In this document: piece by piece, positions 27,038 through 41,856 of the stretch
Numbering within the stretch: the first letter of the stretch is position 1
How the letters are laid out: every line of letters starts with the position of its first letter
From: an uncultured Idiomarina sp.
GTDB taxonomy: Bacteria > Pseudomonadota > Gammaproteobacteria > Enterobacterales > Alteromonadaceae
Length of the DNA stretch: 64,000 nucleotides
Direction of reading: 5' to 3'
NCBI GenBank assembly: GCA_946885915.1
Contig: CAMPHF010000006.1
Location: 62,001-126,000 of the forward strand
Translations under genes and position numbers: made by a program
Notes under the pieces: model-generated
Told to the model about the DNA's origin: nothing
Database searches by the model: none
The model's input: the letters and a program-made list of their open reading frames with translations, nothing else

Positions 27038-28933
27038 CTATCGTCGCTGCAGCGCAGCGGCGATAATCTCCTGCAACTCTTCAACACAGGCCGGGTCATC
27101 AATCGTCGATGGAATCGGCGGCTGCTCACCGGCCGCTAATTGCCGCAATAATTTGCGTAAAATTTTACCTGAGCGAGTTTTCGGTAATCGAGGCACTACC
27201 AAGACTTGCCGCAAACACGCAACTGCCCCAATTTCCTCCCGCACCATCGCCACTAATGCTTGCTCTAACTGTGTCGCACTGAGCTGGTTGTCGTTTCGCG
27301 TCAACACTAGCCCAATTGGAATTTCACCTTTTAACTCGTCCGCAACCCCAATCACCGCGCATTCCGCAACGGCCGGATGTTGCGCCAAAACTTCTTCCAT
27401 TTCACCAGTTGATAGTCGATGCCCCGCCACATTGATCACATCATCAGTGCGACCCATGATGAATAAATAGCCATCATCATCGATATAACCACCATCACCG
27501 GTGGTGTAATAGCCTTCATGCTCGCTTAGGTAGCCTTGCACAAAGCGTTCTGGATTCCCCCAAATAGTGGTTAAACACCCCGGTGGTAACGGCAGCTTAA
27601 TCACCACATCGCCCTGCTCACCAGCCTCACATGGCTGCCCTTCGGGGGTCATGATCTGCACATCATAGCCCGCCATGGGTAAAGTCGCGGAACCGGGTTT
27701 CACCGGGTATTCGGCTACCCCAACCGGATTCGCACATATAGCCCAGCCGGATTCGGTCTGCCACCAATGATCATGCACCGGCTTTCCGGTTATCTCAGTT
27801 GTCCACTGGTACGTTGGCGGATCTAGTCGTTCACCGGCCATAAAAATACGCCGTAACTTCGTGAGCTGGTGTTGTTTTACCAAGGCGCCCGTCGGGTCTT
27901 CTTTTTTTATGGCTCTAAACGCCGTTGGTGCCGCAAACAAAGCAGTCACGCCATGCTGCTCACACACCCGCCAAAATGCGCTTGCATCAGGCGTGCGTAC
28001 GGGTTTTCCCTCATACATCACGGAAGTGGCACCAAAAATAAGGGGCCCGTAAACAATATAAGAATGCCCTACCACCCAACCAACATCGGATGCGGTAAAC
28101 ATTACCTCGCCCGGTTGCAGCCCATACACCGTTCGCATTGAGTAATTGAGCGCCACCGCGTAGCCACCGCTATCACGCACCACCCCTTTGGGCTTACCTG
28201 TGGTACCCGAAGTGTAAAGCACATACAGCGGATGAGTTGCCGGTACAGCAACAGATTCAACGGGCGAAGCGTCATGCATGACATCTTGCCAATCCAGATC
28301 ACGACCCCGCGTAAGCTCGGCGCGACAAGCGTCACGTTGCCACACAATCACCCGCTGTGGTGGCTGGGTGGCTTGCGCAAGTGCTTTCTCAATCAACGGT
28401 TGATACGGCAACACCTTATCAACTTCAATGCCGCAACTAGCGGTCACCAATACCTTTGGCTTCGCATCGTCAATTCGTACCGCTAATTCATGGGCGGCAA
28501 ACCCACCAAATACCACCGAATGAATCGCCCCCAGCCTTGCACAGGCCAACATCGCAATGGCGGCGGCCGGAATCATCGGCATATAAATCACCACCCGATC
28601 ACCCTTGCCCACGCCCTGCTGACGTAGCGCTCCAGCAAAGGTTGCTACTTGCTCTAGCAGTTGGCGATAAGTAAATGATTGCTGTAAGCCCGTCACCGGT
28701 GAATCATAAATAAGTGCCAGCTGCTCGCCCCGTCCCTCAGCCACGTGCACATCGAGGGCTAAATAACAAAGGTTTAGTTCACCATCGGCAAACCACGCAT
28801 AATCTGCGGCGCCATTGCCGGTTCGATGCAGTGCTTGTTTAGGTGGCTCAAACCATTGTAATTGTGCCGCCTGCTGCAGCCAAAATTGTTCGCGATTTTG
28901 CAACGATGACTCGTAATGGGAAGGGTACGACAT
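27038..28933 (-). CDS. prpE: Propionyl-CoA synthetase
   Basis: PrpE activates propionate to propionyl-CoA using ATP in the cytoplasm, the entry step to the methylcitrate cycle. It belongs to the acyl-adenylate-forming family. Visible motifs are the P-loop YTSGTTGKPKG, SDVGWVVGHSYIVY, the WQTESGW adenylation motif, GRTDDVINVAGHRL and the catalytic-lysine region KTRSGKILRK. The ATG at 28933 (631 residues, AGAGG upstream) matches E. coli PrpE (628); a longer frame to 29017 lacks support. The prpBCD genes are not adjacent, so it may serve propionate scavenging in isolation. Acetyl-CoA synthetase is less likely because of length and N-terminal match. Confidence 0.91.
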   Translation of the reverse strand: MSYPSHYESSLQNREQFWLQQAAQLQWFEPPKQALHRTGNGAADYAWFADGELNLCYLALDVHVAEGRGEQLALIYDSPVTGLQQSFTYRQLLEQVATFAGALRQQGVGKGDRVVIYMPMIPAAAIAMLACARLGAIHSVVFGGFAAHELAVRIDDAKPKVLVTASCGIEVDKVLPYQPLIEKALAQATQPPQRVIVWQRDACRAELTRGRDLDWQDVMHDASPVESVAVPATHPLYVLYTSGTTGKPKGVVRDSGGYAVALNYSMRTVYGLQPGEVMFTASDVGWVVGHSYIVYGPLIFGATSVMYEGKPVRTPDASAFWRVCEQHGVTALFAAPTAFRAIKKEDPTGALVKQHQLTKLRRIFMAGERLDPPTYQWTTEITGKPVHDHWWQTESGWAICANPVGVAEYPVKPGSATLPMAGYDVQIMTPEGQPCEAGEQGDVVIKLPLPPGCLTTIWGNPERFVQGYLSEHEGYYTTGDGGYIDDDGYLFIMGRTDDVINVAGHRLSTGEMEEVLAQHPAVAECAVIGVADELKGEIPIGLVLTRNDNQLSATQLEQALVAMVREEIGAVACLRQVLVVPRLPKTRSGKILRKLLRQLAAGEQPPIPSTIDDPACVEELQEIIAAALQRR

Positions 28934-29114
28934 AGCATCCTCTGGTACCGTTAATCTAGATCTTACTCTAGCCCAACGGGCAGTTTTTCCTATAAGACCA
29001 AAGTCCAAACTGGGCAAAGAAGAATGTTATTTATTTCGATTAATTTTGATCTAAACCTCCATTTAATAGGTATTAGCTTCGCTTATTTCGAATCCCCCAC
29101 AGTTGGAGTTCTGC

Positions 29115-30746
29115 ATGTCGATTGCTAATCGCCTGTATTTTGGTTTTGCATTGATTATTTTGTTGTTGATCGTGACCACGCTAGTTGGTACCTACCAGGT
29201 GAACGAGATTAATCAAACCCTCACCCGCGTGAATGAAGTCGGCAGCGAAAAACAACGCTTCGCCATTAATTACCGAGGCTCAGTACACGATCGCGCCATT
29301 GCCTTGCGCGACTTAGTCTTGACGGAGAGCGAAAGTGATAGAGAGCAGTTCCGTAAGTTAATTACCGAGCTTGCCGATAACTACACCCAAGCAGAGCGTG
29401 GTATGCAGGCCATGATTGCGAATCCTGACTACGTCACCGCCACCGAACAACAATTATTGAGTCGCATTGATGAGATTCAAACTCGCGCTCTCGCTACCGC
29501 GGTGGAAGTTGAGCGTCTACTCGCCAATGGTGAACGCCAACGAGCACAGGACTATGTGCTCACTGAGTTATCACCAGCATTTGCCGAATGGCTCAATCGG
29601 ATCAACGATTACATCAACTTCCAGGAAACTGCTATCGCCGCTGGGGTCGAATCTGTGCTTGAGCGCAGTAACAATTTCACCACCTTAATGTGGATTGTCA
29701 CTTTTATTGCAATTACCGTAGGTGCCGCAATTAGCTACCGAATTGTACGTAAGCTAACCCACACTATTGGTGGTGAACCTGAAGATGCCGTCGAAATTTT
29801 AGAACTCATCGCCAATGGCGATCTGACGGTGTCTACTCGTTCAAAATATGAAGGCTCAATGATGGACCAAGTGAATCGAATGGTGCGTCAACTGCAACAC
29901 TTGGTTGCCGAAGTGTCGGATTCATCACACACCTTGGTGGAATCATCACGCGAACTCACCCTCACCACCAAAAATAACGCCCGGTTAGTACTTAAACAGC
30001 AGAATGAAACAACCCAGGGAGCAACGGCGATTCACCAAATGTCAGAGACCGTGAATGAGGTCGCTCGCCACACGACCGAGGCTGCTGAACTCGCCGATCA
30101 AACGGATCGTGAAACTCAGCAAGGTAGTCATGATGTTGACGCCACTATTCATTCAATCGAGAAGCTGGCGCAAGAAGTTGAACGCGCCGCCAAAGTCATT
30201 ACCCAATTAAGCGAGAACACGGAAGAAATTACCAGCGTGTTAAGTGTGATTGAGGGTATTGCTGACCAAACCAATTTGCTGGCCTTAAATGCCGCGATTG
30301 AGGCCGCGCGTGCCGGTGAGCATGGCCGAGGCTTTTCCGTGGTAGCTGACGAAGTGCGGGCACTGGCAAACCGTACCCAAGAATCGACGAAAAGTATTCA
30401 GCGAGTCATTGAAACGATGAAAGTGAGCGCTAACGATGCCGTCCAAGTGATGGATCGTGGTCAGCATCAGGCTACTGCCAGCGTTGACCAAGCACGACGC
30501 GCTGGAAAATCACTGCAAACGGTAAATGAAGCGGTAAAACGAATGACCGATATGAACACCCAAATCGCCACAGCGGCGGTGGAGCAAAGTAGTGTTGCGG
30601 AAGAAATTAACGCCAATTTCCACGGAATCACGGTTGCGACTGACGAGTCGGCCGCTGGCACTGAACAAGTAAGCCAATTAAGTGGTGAGCTAAATGATTT
30701 AGCTCAACGCCTGAGCGAGCGCGTGAAACGCTTCCGCGTAGCTTAA
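29115..30746 (+). CDS. Methyl-accepting chemotaxis protein
   Basis: This is an inner-membrane chemoreceptor that signals to CheA/CheW. An N-terminal helix (about residues 7-29), a periplasmic four-helix-bundle-type sensor (about 30-190), a second helix (about 192-212) and a HAMP-like stretch lead to the signalling domain. The hairpin tip is nearly invariant: [19 protein letters not shown] followed by [15 protein letters not shown]. There is no C-terminal pentapeptide for CheR tethering. The start at ATG 29115 has GGAG 6 nt upstream. The ligand cannot be inferred. It is a single gene, divergent from prpE. Confidence 0.94.
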   Translation: MSIANRLYFGFALIILLLIVTTLVGTYQVNEINQTLTRVNEVGSEKQRFAINYRGSVHDRAIALRDLVLTESESDREQFRKLITELADNYTQAERGMQAMIANPDYVTATEQQLLSRIDEIQTRALATAVEVERLLANGERQRAQDYVLTELSPAFAEWLNRINDYINFQETAIAAGVESVLERSNNFTTLMWIVTFIAITVGAAISYRIVRKLTHTIGGEPEDAVEILELIANGDLTVSTRSKYEGSMMDQVNRMVRQLQHLVAEVSDSSHTLVESSRELTLTTKNNARLVLKQQNETTQGATAIHQMSETVNEVARHTTEAAELADQTDRETQQGSHDVDATIHSIEKLAQEVERAAKVITQLSENTEEITSVLSVIEGIADQTNLLALNAAIEAARAGEHGRGFSVVADEVRALANRTQESTKSIQRVIETMKVSANDAVQVMDRGQHQATASVDQARRAGKSLQTVNEAVKRMTDMNTQIATAAVEQSSVAEEINANFHGITVATDESAAGTEQVSQLSGELNDLAQRLSERVKRFRVA

Positions 30747-30754
30747 GTCAGTAG

Positions 30755-30783
30755 TTGACTCGCCAAAGGGTTTCCCTTAGTAT
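30755..30783 (+). promoter_or_regulatory. Promoter of tRNA-Ser
   Basis: TTGACT (30755-30760) and TAGTAT (30778-30783) are separated by 17 nt, placing a start about 6 nt before the mature tRNA 5' end. The GC-rich TCGCGGC segment after the -10 is typical of growth-rate-controlled stable RNA promoters. Confidence 0.65.
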
Positions 30784-30795
30784 TCGCGGCTTGCA

Positions 30796-30886
30796 GGAGA
30801 GGTGTCCGAGTGGCTGAAGGAGCACGCCTGGAAAGTGTGTATACGTTAATAGCGTATCGAGGGTTCGAATCCCTCTCTCTCCGCCA
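30796..30886 (+). tRNA. tRNA-Ser (anticodon GGA)
   Basis: This 91-nt gene has the long variable arm of a class II tRNA. The acceptor stem pairs GGAGAGG with TCTCTCC (one G-U). The anticodon loop CTGGAAA carries GGA, decoding UCC/UCU. The variable arm (ATACGTTAATAGCGTAT) forms its own stem, the T-arm GGTTCGAATCC is canonical, and CCA is encoded. Confidence 0.97.
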
Positions 30887-30897
30887 GATACAAAAAG

Positions 30898-30920
30898 ACC
30901 GCCCTTGTGGCGGTTTTTTT
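30898..30920 (+). terminator. Rho-independent terminator of tRNA-Ser
   Basis: ACCGCC and GGCGGT form a 6-bp stem with a CTTGT loop, followed by seven T residues, 11 nt after the tRNA end. Confidence 0.93.
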
Positions 30921-31010
30921 GTATCTGCTGGTGATGCGCAAGCGCTGCCAGTTACAGTCGCTGGGTGAACAGTGTTATGCTAGACCTCACACGAACTTCG
31001 AGGGAATGGC

Positions 31011-31787
31011 ATGGAATTATTAGGGCTAGCAGTACTCGCCAGCTTAATCACCGGCCTGATGACCGGCGTGGGTGCATTACCCGTTCTGATTGGACGTACC
31101 CCATCAGCTAAATCCCAAGACACGCTGCTTGGTTTCGCGGCAGGGGTCATGTTGGCCGCCTCTTTTTTCTCCCTCATCGTGCCCGCATTAGATATTGCCA
31201 CTGAACGGTTTGGTGCAGGCCCATGGCCCGCCGCTATTGCGGTGCTGGGTATTCTGAGTGGCGCCTACGCCATCGCCTTGATGGATAAACACTTACCTCA
31301 TGAGCACTTTATTATGGGCCGCGAAGGGCCGCAAAATCCCAATTTAGTGCGGATGTGGCTATTTGTCTTTGCGATTACCATTCACAACGTGCCCGAAGGC
31401 TTAGCCGTTGGCGTTGCTTATGGAAGTGGCGAAATTGAAACTGGTCGTGCACTTGCTACCGGTATTGGCTTGCAAAACATTCCCGAAGGCTTAGCGGTAG
31501 CGGTCGGTTTATTGAGTGTTGGTTATAGTCGTGTCCAAGCTGTGTTATTTGCGGCGGCCACTGGATTAGTAGAGCCGATTGGCGGGCTCATCGGCGGCGC
31601 ATTTGTTAATCTTGCCGCGCCGCTTCTGCCATTTGGTTTAGTGTTCGCAGCTGGCGCCATGCTCTTCGTGATCAGCCATGAAATTATTCCTGAAACTCAT
31701 CGTCGTGGTCACCACCAACGAGCCACAGCCGGCCTGATGATAGGTTTAGTGGTGATGTTGTTTTTGGATGTTTGGTTAGCCGCCTAG
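31011..31787 (+). CDS. ZIP-family metal transporter
   Basis: This is an inner-membrane divalent metal importer (zinc or related ions) of the ZIP family. The 258-residue protein has about eight helices. The paired metal-binding motifs are visible as HNVPEGLAVG in TM4 and QNIPEGLAVA in TM5, with HEIIPETHRRGHH in TM6 and the loop after it. The HEH loop between helices 3 and 4 (LPHEHF) is short. It resembles ZupT-like proteins but is not firmly that subgroup. A GAGGG site precedes the ATG; the upstream neighbour is tRNA-Ser with its terminator. Confidence 0.92.
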   Translation: MELLGLAVLASLITGLMTGVGALPVLIGRTPSAKSQDTLLGFAAGVMLAASFFSLIVPALDIATERFGAGPWPAAIAVLGILSGAYAIALMDKHLPHEHFIMGREGPQNPNLVRMWLFVFAITIHNVPEGLAVGVAYGSGEIETGRALATGIGLQNIPEGLAVAVGLLSVGYSRVQAVLFAAATGLVEPIGGLIGGAFVNLAAPLLPFGLVFAAGAMLFVISHEIIPETHRRGHHQRATAGLMIGLVVMLFLDVWLAA

Positions 31788-31818
31788 CGTAAACCGTCAG
31801 TTTAGAGTGGGGTTAAAT

Positions 31819-32679
31819 ATGAAGATTGCCTTTATCGGTTACGGCGACATTGCGACTCGCACGGCAGCGCGTTTAGCGGCCCTTGAGCCGAGTTGGCATT
31901 GTGTTGGTCTGTGCCGAACGCCGACTAACAAAGCCCCTGCCCCGAACACCACCTTAGTGGCCGGCAATAGCCAAAATGAGCAGGATTTACGCGAATTGCT
32001 GTATCCGACTGACGCGCCCATACCTGATGCAGTTGTGATCACGCTCACCCCTGCTGAATACAGCGCCCAAGGTTATCATGAGGGTTATGTGGTGCCCTGC
32101 CGGCACTTGCAGCATCTGCTCGCGCAACATCCGCAGCCACCGCTCATTATTTATATATCCAGCACCAGTGTTTATGGTGAGCGAGACGGTGAATGGGTCA
32201 CTCACACAACACCTGCACAACCGACGCAAGCGACAGGTAAAGCCTTGCTCACCGCCGAACAGTTATTGCAGTCGGCGCACCCCCAGGCAAAAGTACATAT
32301 TCTACGCTGCAGTGGTATTTATGGTCCGGGCCGCGAGCGCTTGCTGCAAAATATTCGCAGTGGCAAAGTCACCGCCTCGGCCGGCTGGACCAATCGGATT
32401 CATGTGGAGGATGTGGCGGGCTTTATTGTGCATTTATTACAGCAACCACAACCCGATACTTACATTGTGAGTGATGATGAGCCAACCCCAGCCGCTACGG
32501 TTTATCGCTTCATTGCCAAGCTGCTAAGCCTAGACTTGCAGCTAGCGGAGCAAGCAGATACTGGCGCAAGAGGCAGTAAACGGCTCGCTAACGACGCCAT
32601 GAAGGCAACTGGCTATCAGTTACAGTATCCGTCTTACCAACTCGGCTATAGCGATTTGCTGCGCGATCCTGAAGCTTAA
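31819..32679 (+). CDS. NAD(P)-dependent epimerase/dehydratase-like (extended SDR family)
   Basis: This is a Rossmann-fold protein resembling E. coli YeeZ-type extended SDRs of unknown substrate. The N-terminal dinucleotide-binding strand reads MKIAFIGYGDIATRTA (a GxGxxA/G-type turn). The YISSTSVYG tract has the active-site serine/tyrosine arrangement, and HVEDVAGF is shared with epimerases. The start is ATG 31819 (286 residues); an in-frame GTG at 31807 is less likely. It follows the ZIP gene by 31 nt and converges on gltD. I cannot name a substrate. Confidence 0.8.
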   Translation: MKIAFIGYGDIATRTAARLAALEPSWHCVGLCRTPTNKAPAPNTTLVAGNSQNEQDLRELLYPTDAPIPDAVVITLTPAEYSAQGYHEGYVVPCRHLQHLLAQHPQPPLIIYISSTSVYGERDGEWVTHTTPAQPTQATGKALLTAEQLLQSAHPQAKVHILRCSGIYGPGRERLLQNIRSGKVTASAGWTNRIHVEDVAGFIVHLLQQPQPDTYIVSDDEPTPAATVYRFIAKLLSLDLQLAEQADTGARGSKRLANDAMKATGYQLQYPSYQLGYSDLLRDPEA

Positions 32680-32698
32680 CCCCAGCCGCACGGCCTAC

Positions 32699-38607
<5,909 letters not shown>

Positions 38608-38676
38608 AGCACCTCCCATTAAAAGACCAACTTTTAAGGTAGCAGCTGAGCAAGGGGTTACAAGGATGAACAACGA

Positions 38677-38712
38677 ATAACGGCCATTACTCGAATGAAT
38701 AATGGCCGTTAT
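38677..38712. terminator. 13-bp perfect inverted repeat between nadA and gltB
   Basis: ATAACGGCCATTA (38677-38689) and TAATGGCCGTTAT (38700-38712) are perfectly complementary around a 10-nt loop. The repeat lies 38 nt past the nadA stop and about 70 nt upstream of the gltB start. The T-poor flank (TCGTTGTTC on the minus strand) makes it a mediocre terminator. A binding site for a dimeric regulator of gltBD is an alternative. Confidence 0.5.
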
Positions 38713-38750
38713 ACAAGTGAATAGGCTAAATTACACAAAGGTTCGTCGCG

Positions 38751-39824
38751 CTAGGCTTTTACTAGCCCTTTAGCAAACGTCAACATTCGGTCAAGGGGCT
38801 TGAGCGCCGCTTCACGCAACCCAGCATCGACATGAATCTCATGGGCTTGCCCACCGGTTTCTAACGCCTCAGCAATCGCCTGTAAGCCATTCATCGCCAT
38901 CCATGGGCAATGTGCACAACTCCGACAGGTCGCGCCATTACCCGCAGTGGGTGCTTCAATAAAGCGCTTGTGCGGCTGCAGCTGCTGCATCTTGTAAAAG
39001 ATGCCGCGGTCAGTGGCGACAATAAAGGTTTCGTTGGGCAAGCTTTGTGATGCTTTGATCAGCTGTGAAGTAGAGCCAACTGCATCAGCCATAGCCACAA
39101 TGTCCTGCGGCGATTCAGGATGCACCAAAATAGCTGCATCGGGATATACCGCCTTGAGATCCCGTAAGGCTTTCGCTTTAAACTCATCGTGCACTACACA
39201 AGCACCTTGCCACATAATCATGTCGGCGCCGGTTTGCTGCTGAATGTAGTTGCCTAAGTGCCGATCCGGACCCCACAGAATCTTTTCGCCTTGTGCATCA
39301 AGATGGTCGACGAGCTCTAGCGCCATACTAGAGGTAACCACCCAATCAGCACGAGCTTTCACTGCAGCCGAGGTATTGGCATACACCACCACAGTACGAT
39401 CTGGATGCGCATCACAAAACGCGCTGAATTCATCAATTGGGCAGCCTAAATCGAGTGAGCAAGTAGCCTCTAAGGTTGGCATCAATACGGTTTTGTTTGG
39501 GGTCAGGATTTTGGCCGTTTCCCCCATAAACTTCACGCCCGCGACAATCAGCATATCGGCATCATGGTCGCGACCAAAACGTGCCATTTCTAATGAGTCA
39601 GCGACACAACCGCCAGTTTCTTCTGCCAACGCCTGAATTTCAGGGTCAGTATAGTAATGGGCAACCAACACCGCATTACGCGCTTTCAACAAAGTTTTAA
39701 TTTGCGCTTTATAGGCAGCTTTCTGATCCGCCGACAAAGGTTTTGGCTTAGCGGGAAAAATATAGTTCAGGCTGTCTGCGGCTGGTTGCTGCTCGGCTTG
39801 GGTCACTATCGTCATTTTGCTCAT
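38751..39824 (-). CDS. nadA: Quinolinate synthase
   Basis: NadA condenses iminoaspartate with dihydroxyacetone phosphate to make quinolinate, in the de novo NAD pathway. It is a cytoplasmic 4Fe-4S enzyme. The conserved cysteines lie in [11 protein letters not shown], in [11 protein letters not shown] and in the C-terminal [13 protein letters not shown] tract. The 357-residue length and the opening [15 protein letters not shown] are typical of the long gammaproteobacterial form. It stands alone, upstream of gltB on the same strand and downstream of the tRNA-Lys pair. Confidence 0.96.
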   Translation of the reverse strand: MSKMTIVTQAEQQPAADSLNYIFPAKPKPLSADQKAAYKAQIKTLLKARNAVLVAHYYTDPEIQALAEETGGCVADSLEMARFGRDHDADMLIVAGVKFMGETAKILTPNKTVLMPTLEATCSLDLGCPIDEFSAFCDAHPDRTVVVYANTSAAVKARADWVVTSSMALELVDHLDAQGEKILWGPDRHLGNYIQQQTGADMIMWQGACVVHDEFKAKALRDLKAVYPDAAILVHPESPQDIVAMADAVGSTSQLIKASQSLPNETFIVATDRGIFYKMQQLQPHKRFIEAPTAGNGATCRSCAHCPWMAMNGLQAIAEALETGGQAHEIHVDAGLREAALKPLDRMLTFAKGLVKA

Positions 39825-39961
39825 GTTCTAGGTCCACAACTTCATTACGGATGACGCACGTCATCACTGACCGATGAGGCGAAATTATAGCGCAGGTTAT
39901 GGGGTATCGAATAGTGCTTAACGGAATGAATGTTTTTTATCAAGCGATTAATCAAGTTGCG

Positions 39962-40037
39962 TGGTGGGTCGTGCAGGATTCGAACCTGCGACCAATTGAT
40001 TAAAAGTCAACTGCTCTACCAGCTGAGCTAACGACCC
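39962..40037 (-). tRNA. tRNA-Lys (anticodon TTT), second copy of the pair
   Basis: On the minus strand this 76-nt gene shows acceptor stem GGGTCGT/ACGACCC, D-arm AGCTCAGCTGGTAGAGC, anticodon loop CTTTTAA with anticodon TTT, T-arm CAGGTTCGAATCCTG and encoded CCA. It is identical in its mature part to the copy 26 nt upstream. Confidence 0.97.
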
Positions 40038-40063
40038 GCAACAAAAAAAAGGTAAATGATGAT

Positions 40064-40139
40064 TGGTGGGTCGTGCAGGATTCGAACCTGCGACCAATTG
40101 ATTAAAAGTCAACTGCTCTACCAGCTGAGCTAACGACCC
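40064..40139 (-). tRNA. tRNA-Lys (anticodon TTT), first copy of the pair
   Basis: This is the same 76-nt tRNA-Lys as its neighbour, on the minus strand, with encoded CCA. The two are separated by 26 nt and are transcribed from one promoter just upstream (40170-40197). Confidence 0.97.
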
Positions 40140-40169
40140 ATCATCAGTTGCGCTAGGCAACGGCGGCAT

Positions 40170-40197
40170 AGTTTACTGAATTACGCTTCAGTTGCAA
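40170..40197 (-). promoter_or_regulatory. Promoter of the tandem tRNA-Lys genes
   Basis: On the minus strand, TTGCAA (40197-40192) and TAAACT (40175-40170) are separated by 16 nt. A GC-rich discriminator (ATGCCGCCG) follows, typical of stringently controlled stable RNA promoters. The predicted start is about 25 nt before the first tRNA. Confidence 0.72.
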
Positions 40198-40277
40198 CAG
40201 CAAATTACGCGAATACGACCTGTTTGCTTAATTAACCGCCATATTCGCGCATAATGTTGTGATTATTCACAACCTGT

Positions 40278-41051
40278 TTACATCTCCGCCAAACGTTGCT
40301 TAGCTAAATTGGCTTCAGTACTGGTCGCATATTCGCTCACAATTTGCTCGTAAAGCGTGCGTGCGGTTTGTGTTTCGCCGGCTTGTTGTGCAATCGCGCC
40401 GAGCTTCAACATACAGTCTGCGCGCTTGTTACTGTCAGGATATTGGTTAACAACGGTCTCAAACTGCTGCTTCGCTTCGGCATATTTAGCCTCCGAGAAA
40501 TACAACTGACCGAGCCAGTAATGCGCATTAGGAGTGTAAGTTGAGTTCGGGAAGCGTTGAATAAATTCGTTAAAAGCGGGAATAGCCGCCTCATAACGCT
40601 TATCTTCCAAGACTAACTTAATAGCCCGATCGTAGGCGTCATTTTCACTCAAATTATTTGAGTATCCGCTGCTTGGCGTTGTGCTGCTAGTCTCAACGGT
40701 CGTCGTAGGCATACTGGTATCAATGCGCGGCTGAGCAGGTGCAGGTGCAGCTAAGCGCCGATCGATTTCCTGATACAGTTCACGTTGCCGTTGCAACAAT
40801 TGTTCAAGTTGATAGCTGTGCTCCTCGCTAATACCGCGCAGCTCAAGCACTTCATCTTGCAATTGATTGACTTGATTCAACAAGTTCATCTGTGCGCTGT
40901 TACGCGCCTCAATGAGCCGTTCAAGCGTTGCCAGGCGTTGCTCTAACGAGCCCCCTGCGACATTGGCAACCGGTGCTTGTGCAGCGCTTGGTAAGGCTAC
41001 CAGCGCCAAAACTAGAGCAATCCCTAACTGAGGTAGAGTACGCGCAGTCAT
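40278..41051 (-). CDS. cpoB: Tol-Pal associated periplasmic protein CpoB (YbgF)
   Basis: CpoB is a periplasmic protein that links Tol-Pal-driven outer-membrane constriction to peptidoglycan synthesis at division. The 257-residue sequence has a signal peptide (cleavage near AQA at about residue 26) and an N-terminal coiled-coil trimerisation region (about 33-95). A low-complexity Thr/Ser/Pro linker follows, then a TPR domain with repeats such as YDRAIKLVLEDKRYEAAIPAFNEFI and HYWLGQLYFSEAKYAEA. It is the last gene of the tol cluster, separated from pal by a terminator-like hairpin. Confidence 0.95.
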   Translation of the reverse strand: MTARTLPQLGIALVLALVALPSAAQAPVANVAGGSLEQRLATLERLIEARNSAQMNLLNQVNQLQDEVLELRGISEEHSYQLEQLLQRQRELYQEIDRRLAAPAPAQPRIDTSMPTTTVETSSTTPSSGYSNNLSENDAYDRAIKLVLEDKRYEAAIPAFNEFIQRFPNSTYTPNAHYWLGQLYFSEAKYAEAKQQFETVVNQYPDSNKRADCMLKLGAIAQQAGETQTARTLYEQIVSEYATSTEANLAKQRLAEM

Positions 41052-41126
41052 GATTATCGCTTCCTCATTATGTAGCCCGTCATCAGCTCTATGGTTGTAG
41101 CAATGACAAAGGTAACAGTGACAAAC

Positions 41127-41150
41127 AAAAGTGCCCTGTTACCAGGGCAC
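41127..41150 (-). terminator. Hairpin between pal and cpoB
   Basis: GTGCCCTG (41131-41138) and CAGGGCAC (41143-41150) form an 8-bp stem with a TTAC loop. On the minus strand it is followed by TTTTGTTTG, and on the plus strand by TTTT. It sits in the 185-nt pal-cpoB gap and may attenuate cpoB relative to pal, or stabilise pal mRNA. Confidence 0.72.
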
Positions 41151-41236
41151 TTTTAGTAAACTCGTCTAGTCAACTACCTGAAGCAAACAAGCGGTTAAAC
41201 GACAGCAAACTGTCTTTTAACATGACTAGGTTTTAC

Positions 41237-41773
41237 TTAGTAAACTAACACGCCACGACGGTTTTTCGCGTACGCGTCTGCAGTTGACGAACGCACCATT
41301 GGCTTCTCTTCACCGTAAGATACGGTTGAGATCTGGCTAGCGCCAACGCCCAGGTTACGTAAGTATTCAGCGACCGCCTTCGCACGACGCTCGCCTAACG
41401 CGATGTTGTACTCTGGCGTGCCACGCTCATCACAGTGACCTTCTACAACTACGTTCACTGACGGGTTTTTGACCAAGTAGTCAGCATGCGCAGCAAGTAA
41501 CTCTGCGTATTCAGACGTGATGCGTGAGTCGTCAAATTCAAAGAACACCATATTTTCTTGACGAAGTTCAGCCATACGTTGCTCACGCTGCTCTGCTGGA
41601 GACAGGACGCGCTCTGCTGGTGCAGTTTCAACACCACTGTTGTCAGGCTGAGTTTGTTCATTAGTTGTCTGTGAGCTAGCACCAGTATCAGTTGACTGGT
41701 TTGAGCTACACGCTGCCAAGGTTACGATAGGTAAGGCAATGGCCAGACTCTTCAAAAGTTTGTTGAGCTTCAT
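41237..41773 (-). CDS. pal: Peptidoglycan-associated lipoprotein
   Basis: Pal is the outer-membrane lipoprotein that anchors the Tol system to peptidoglycan. The signal peptide ends at a LAAC lipobox (cysteine near residue 22), followed by a flexible Ser/Thr/Gln-rich linker. The C-terminal OmpA-like domain contains the peptidoglycan-binding tract VEGHCDERGTPEYNIALGERRA. Length (178) is standard. It lies downstream of tolB with an 83-nt gap. Confidence 0.97.
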   Translation of the reverse strand: MKLNKLLKSLAIALPIVTLAACSSNQSTDTGASSQTTNEQTQPDNSGVETAPAERVLSPAEQREQRMAELRQENMVFFEFDDSRITSEYAELLAAHADYLVKNPSVNVVVEGHCDERGTPEYNIALGERRAKAVAEYLRNLGVGASQISTVSYGEEKPMVRSSTADAYAKNRRGVLVY

Positions 41774-41856
41774 CCGTTTATTCCTTTTCTTTGTCTGAAA
41801 TACTTTGACACATATTAAACCGCGTTGTGCCTTTGTTCAACTGAGCTAGTTTAAAC

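Noticed and set aside
39948..40169. A 73-codon minus-strand frame repeating GSLAQLVEQLTFNQL
   Set aside because: It is the translation of the two tandem tRNA-Lys genes, a well-known spurious protein arising from tRNA sequence.
40208..40249. Inverted repeat CGCGAATA/TATTCGCG upstream of the tRNA-Lys promoter
   Set aside because: The 26-nt loop and lack of a T-tract make it weak as a terminator for cpoB, and 8-bp matches at this spacing can occur by chance.
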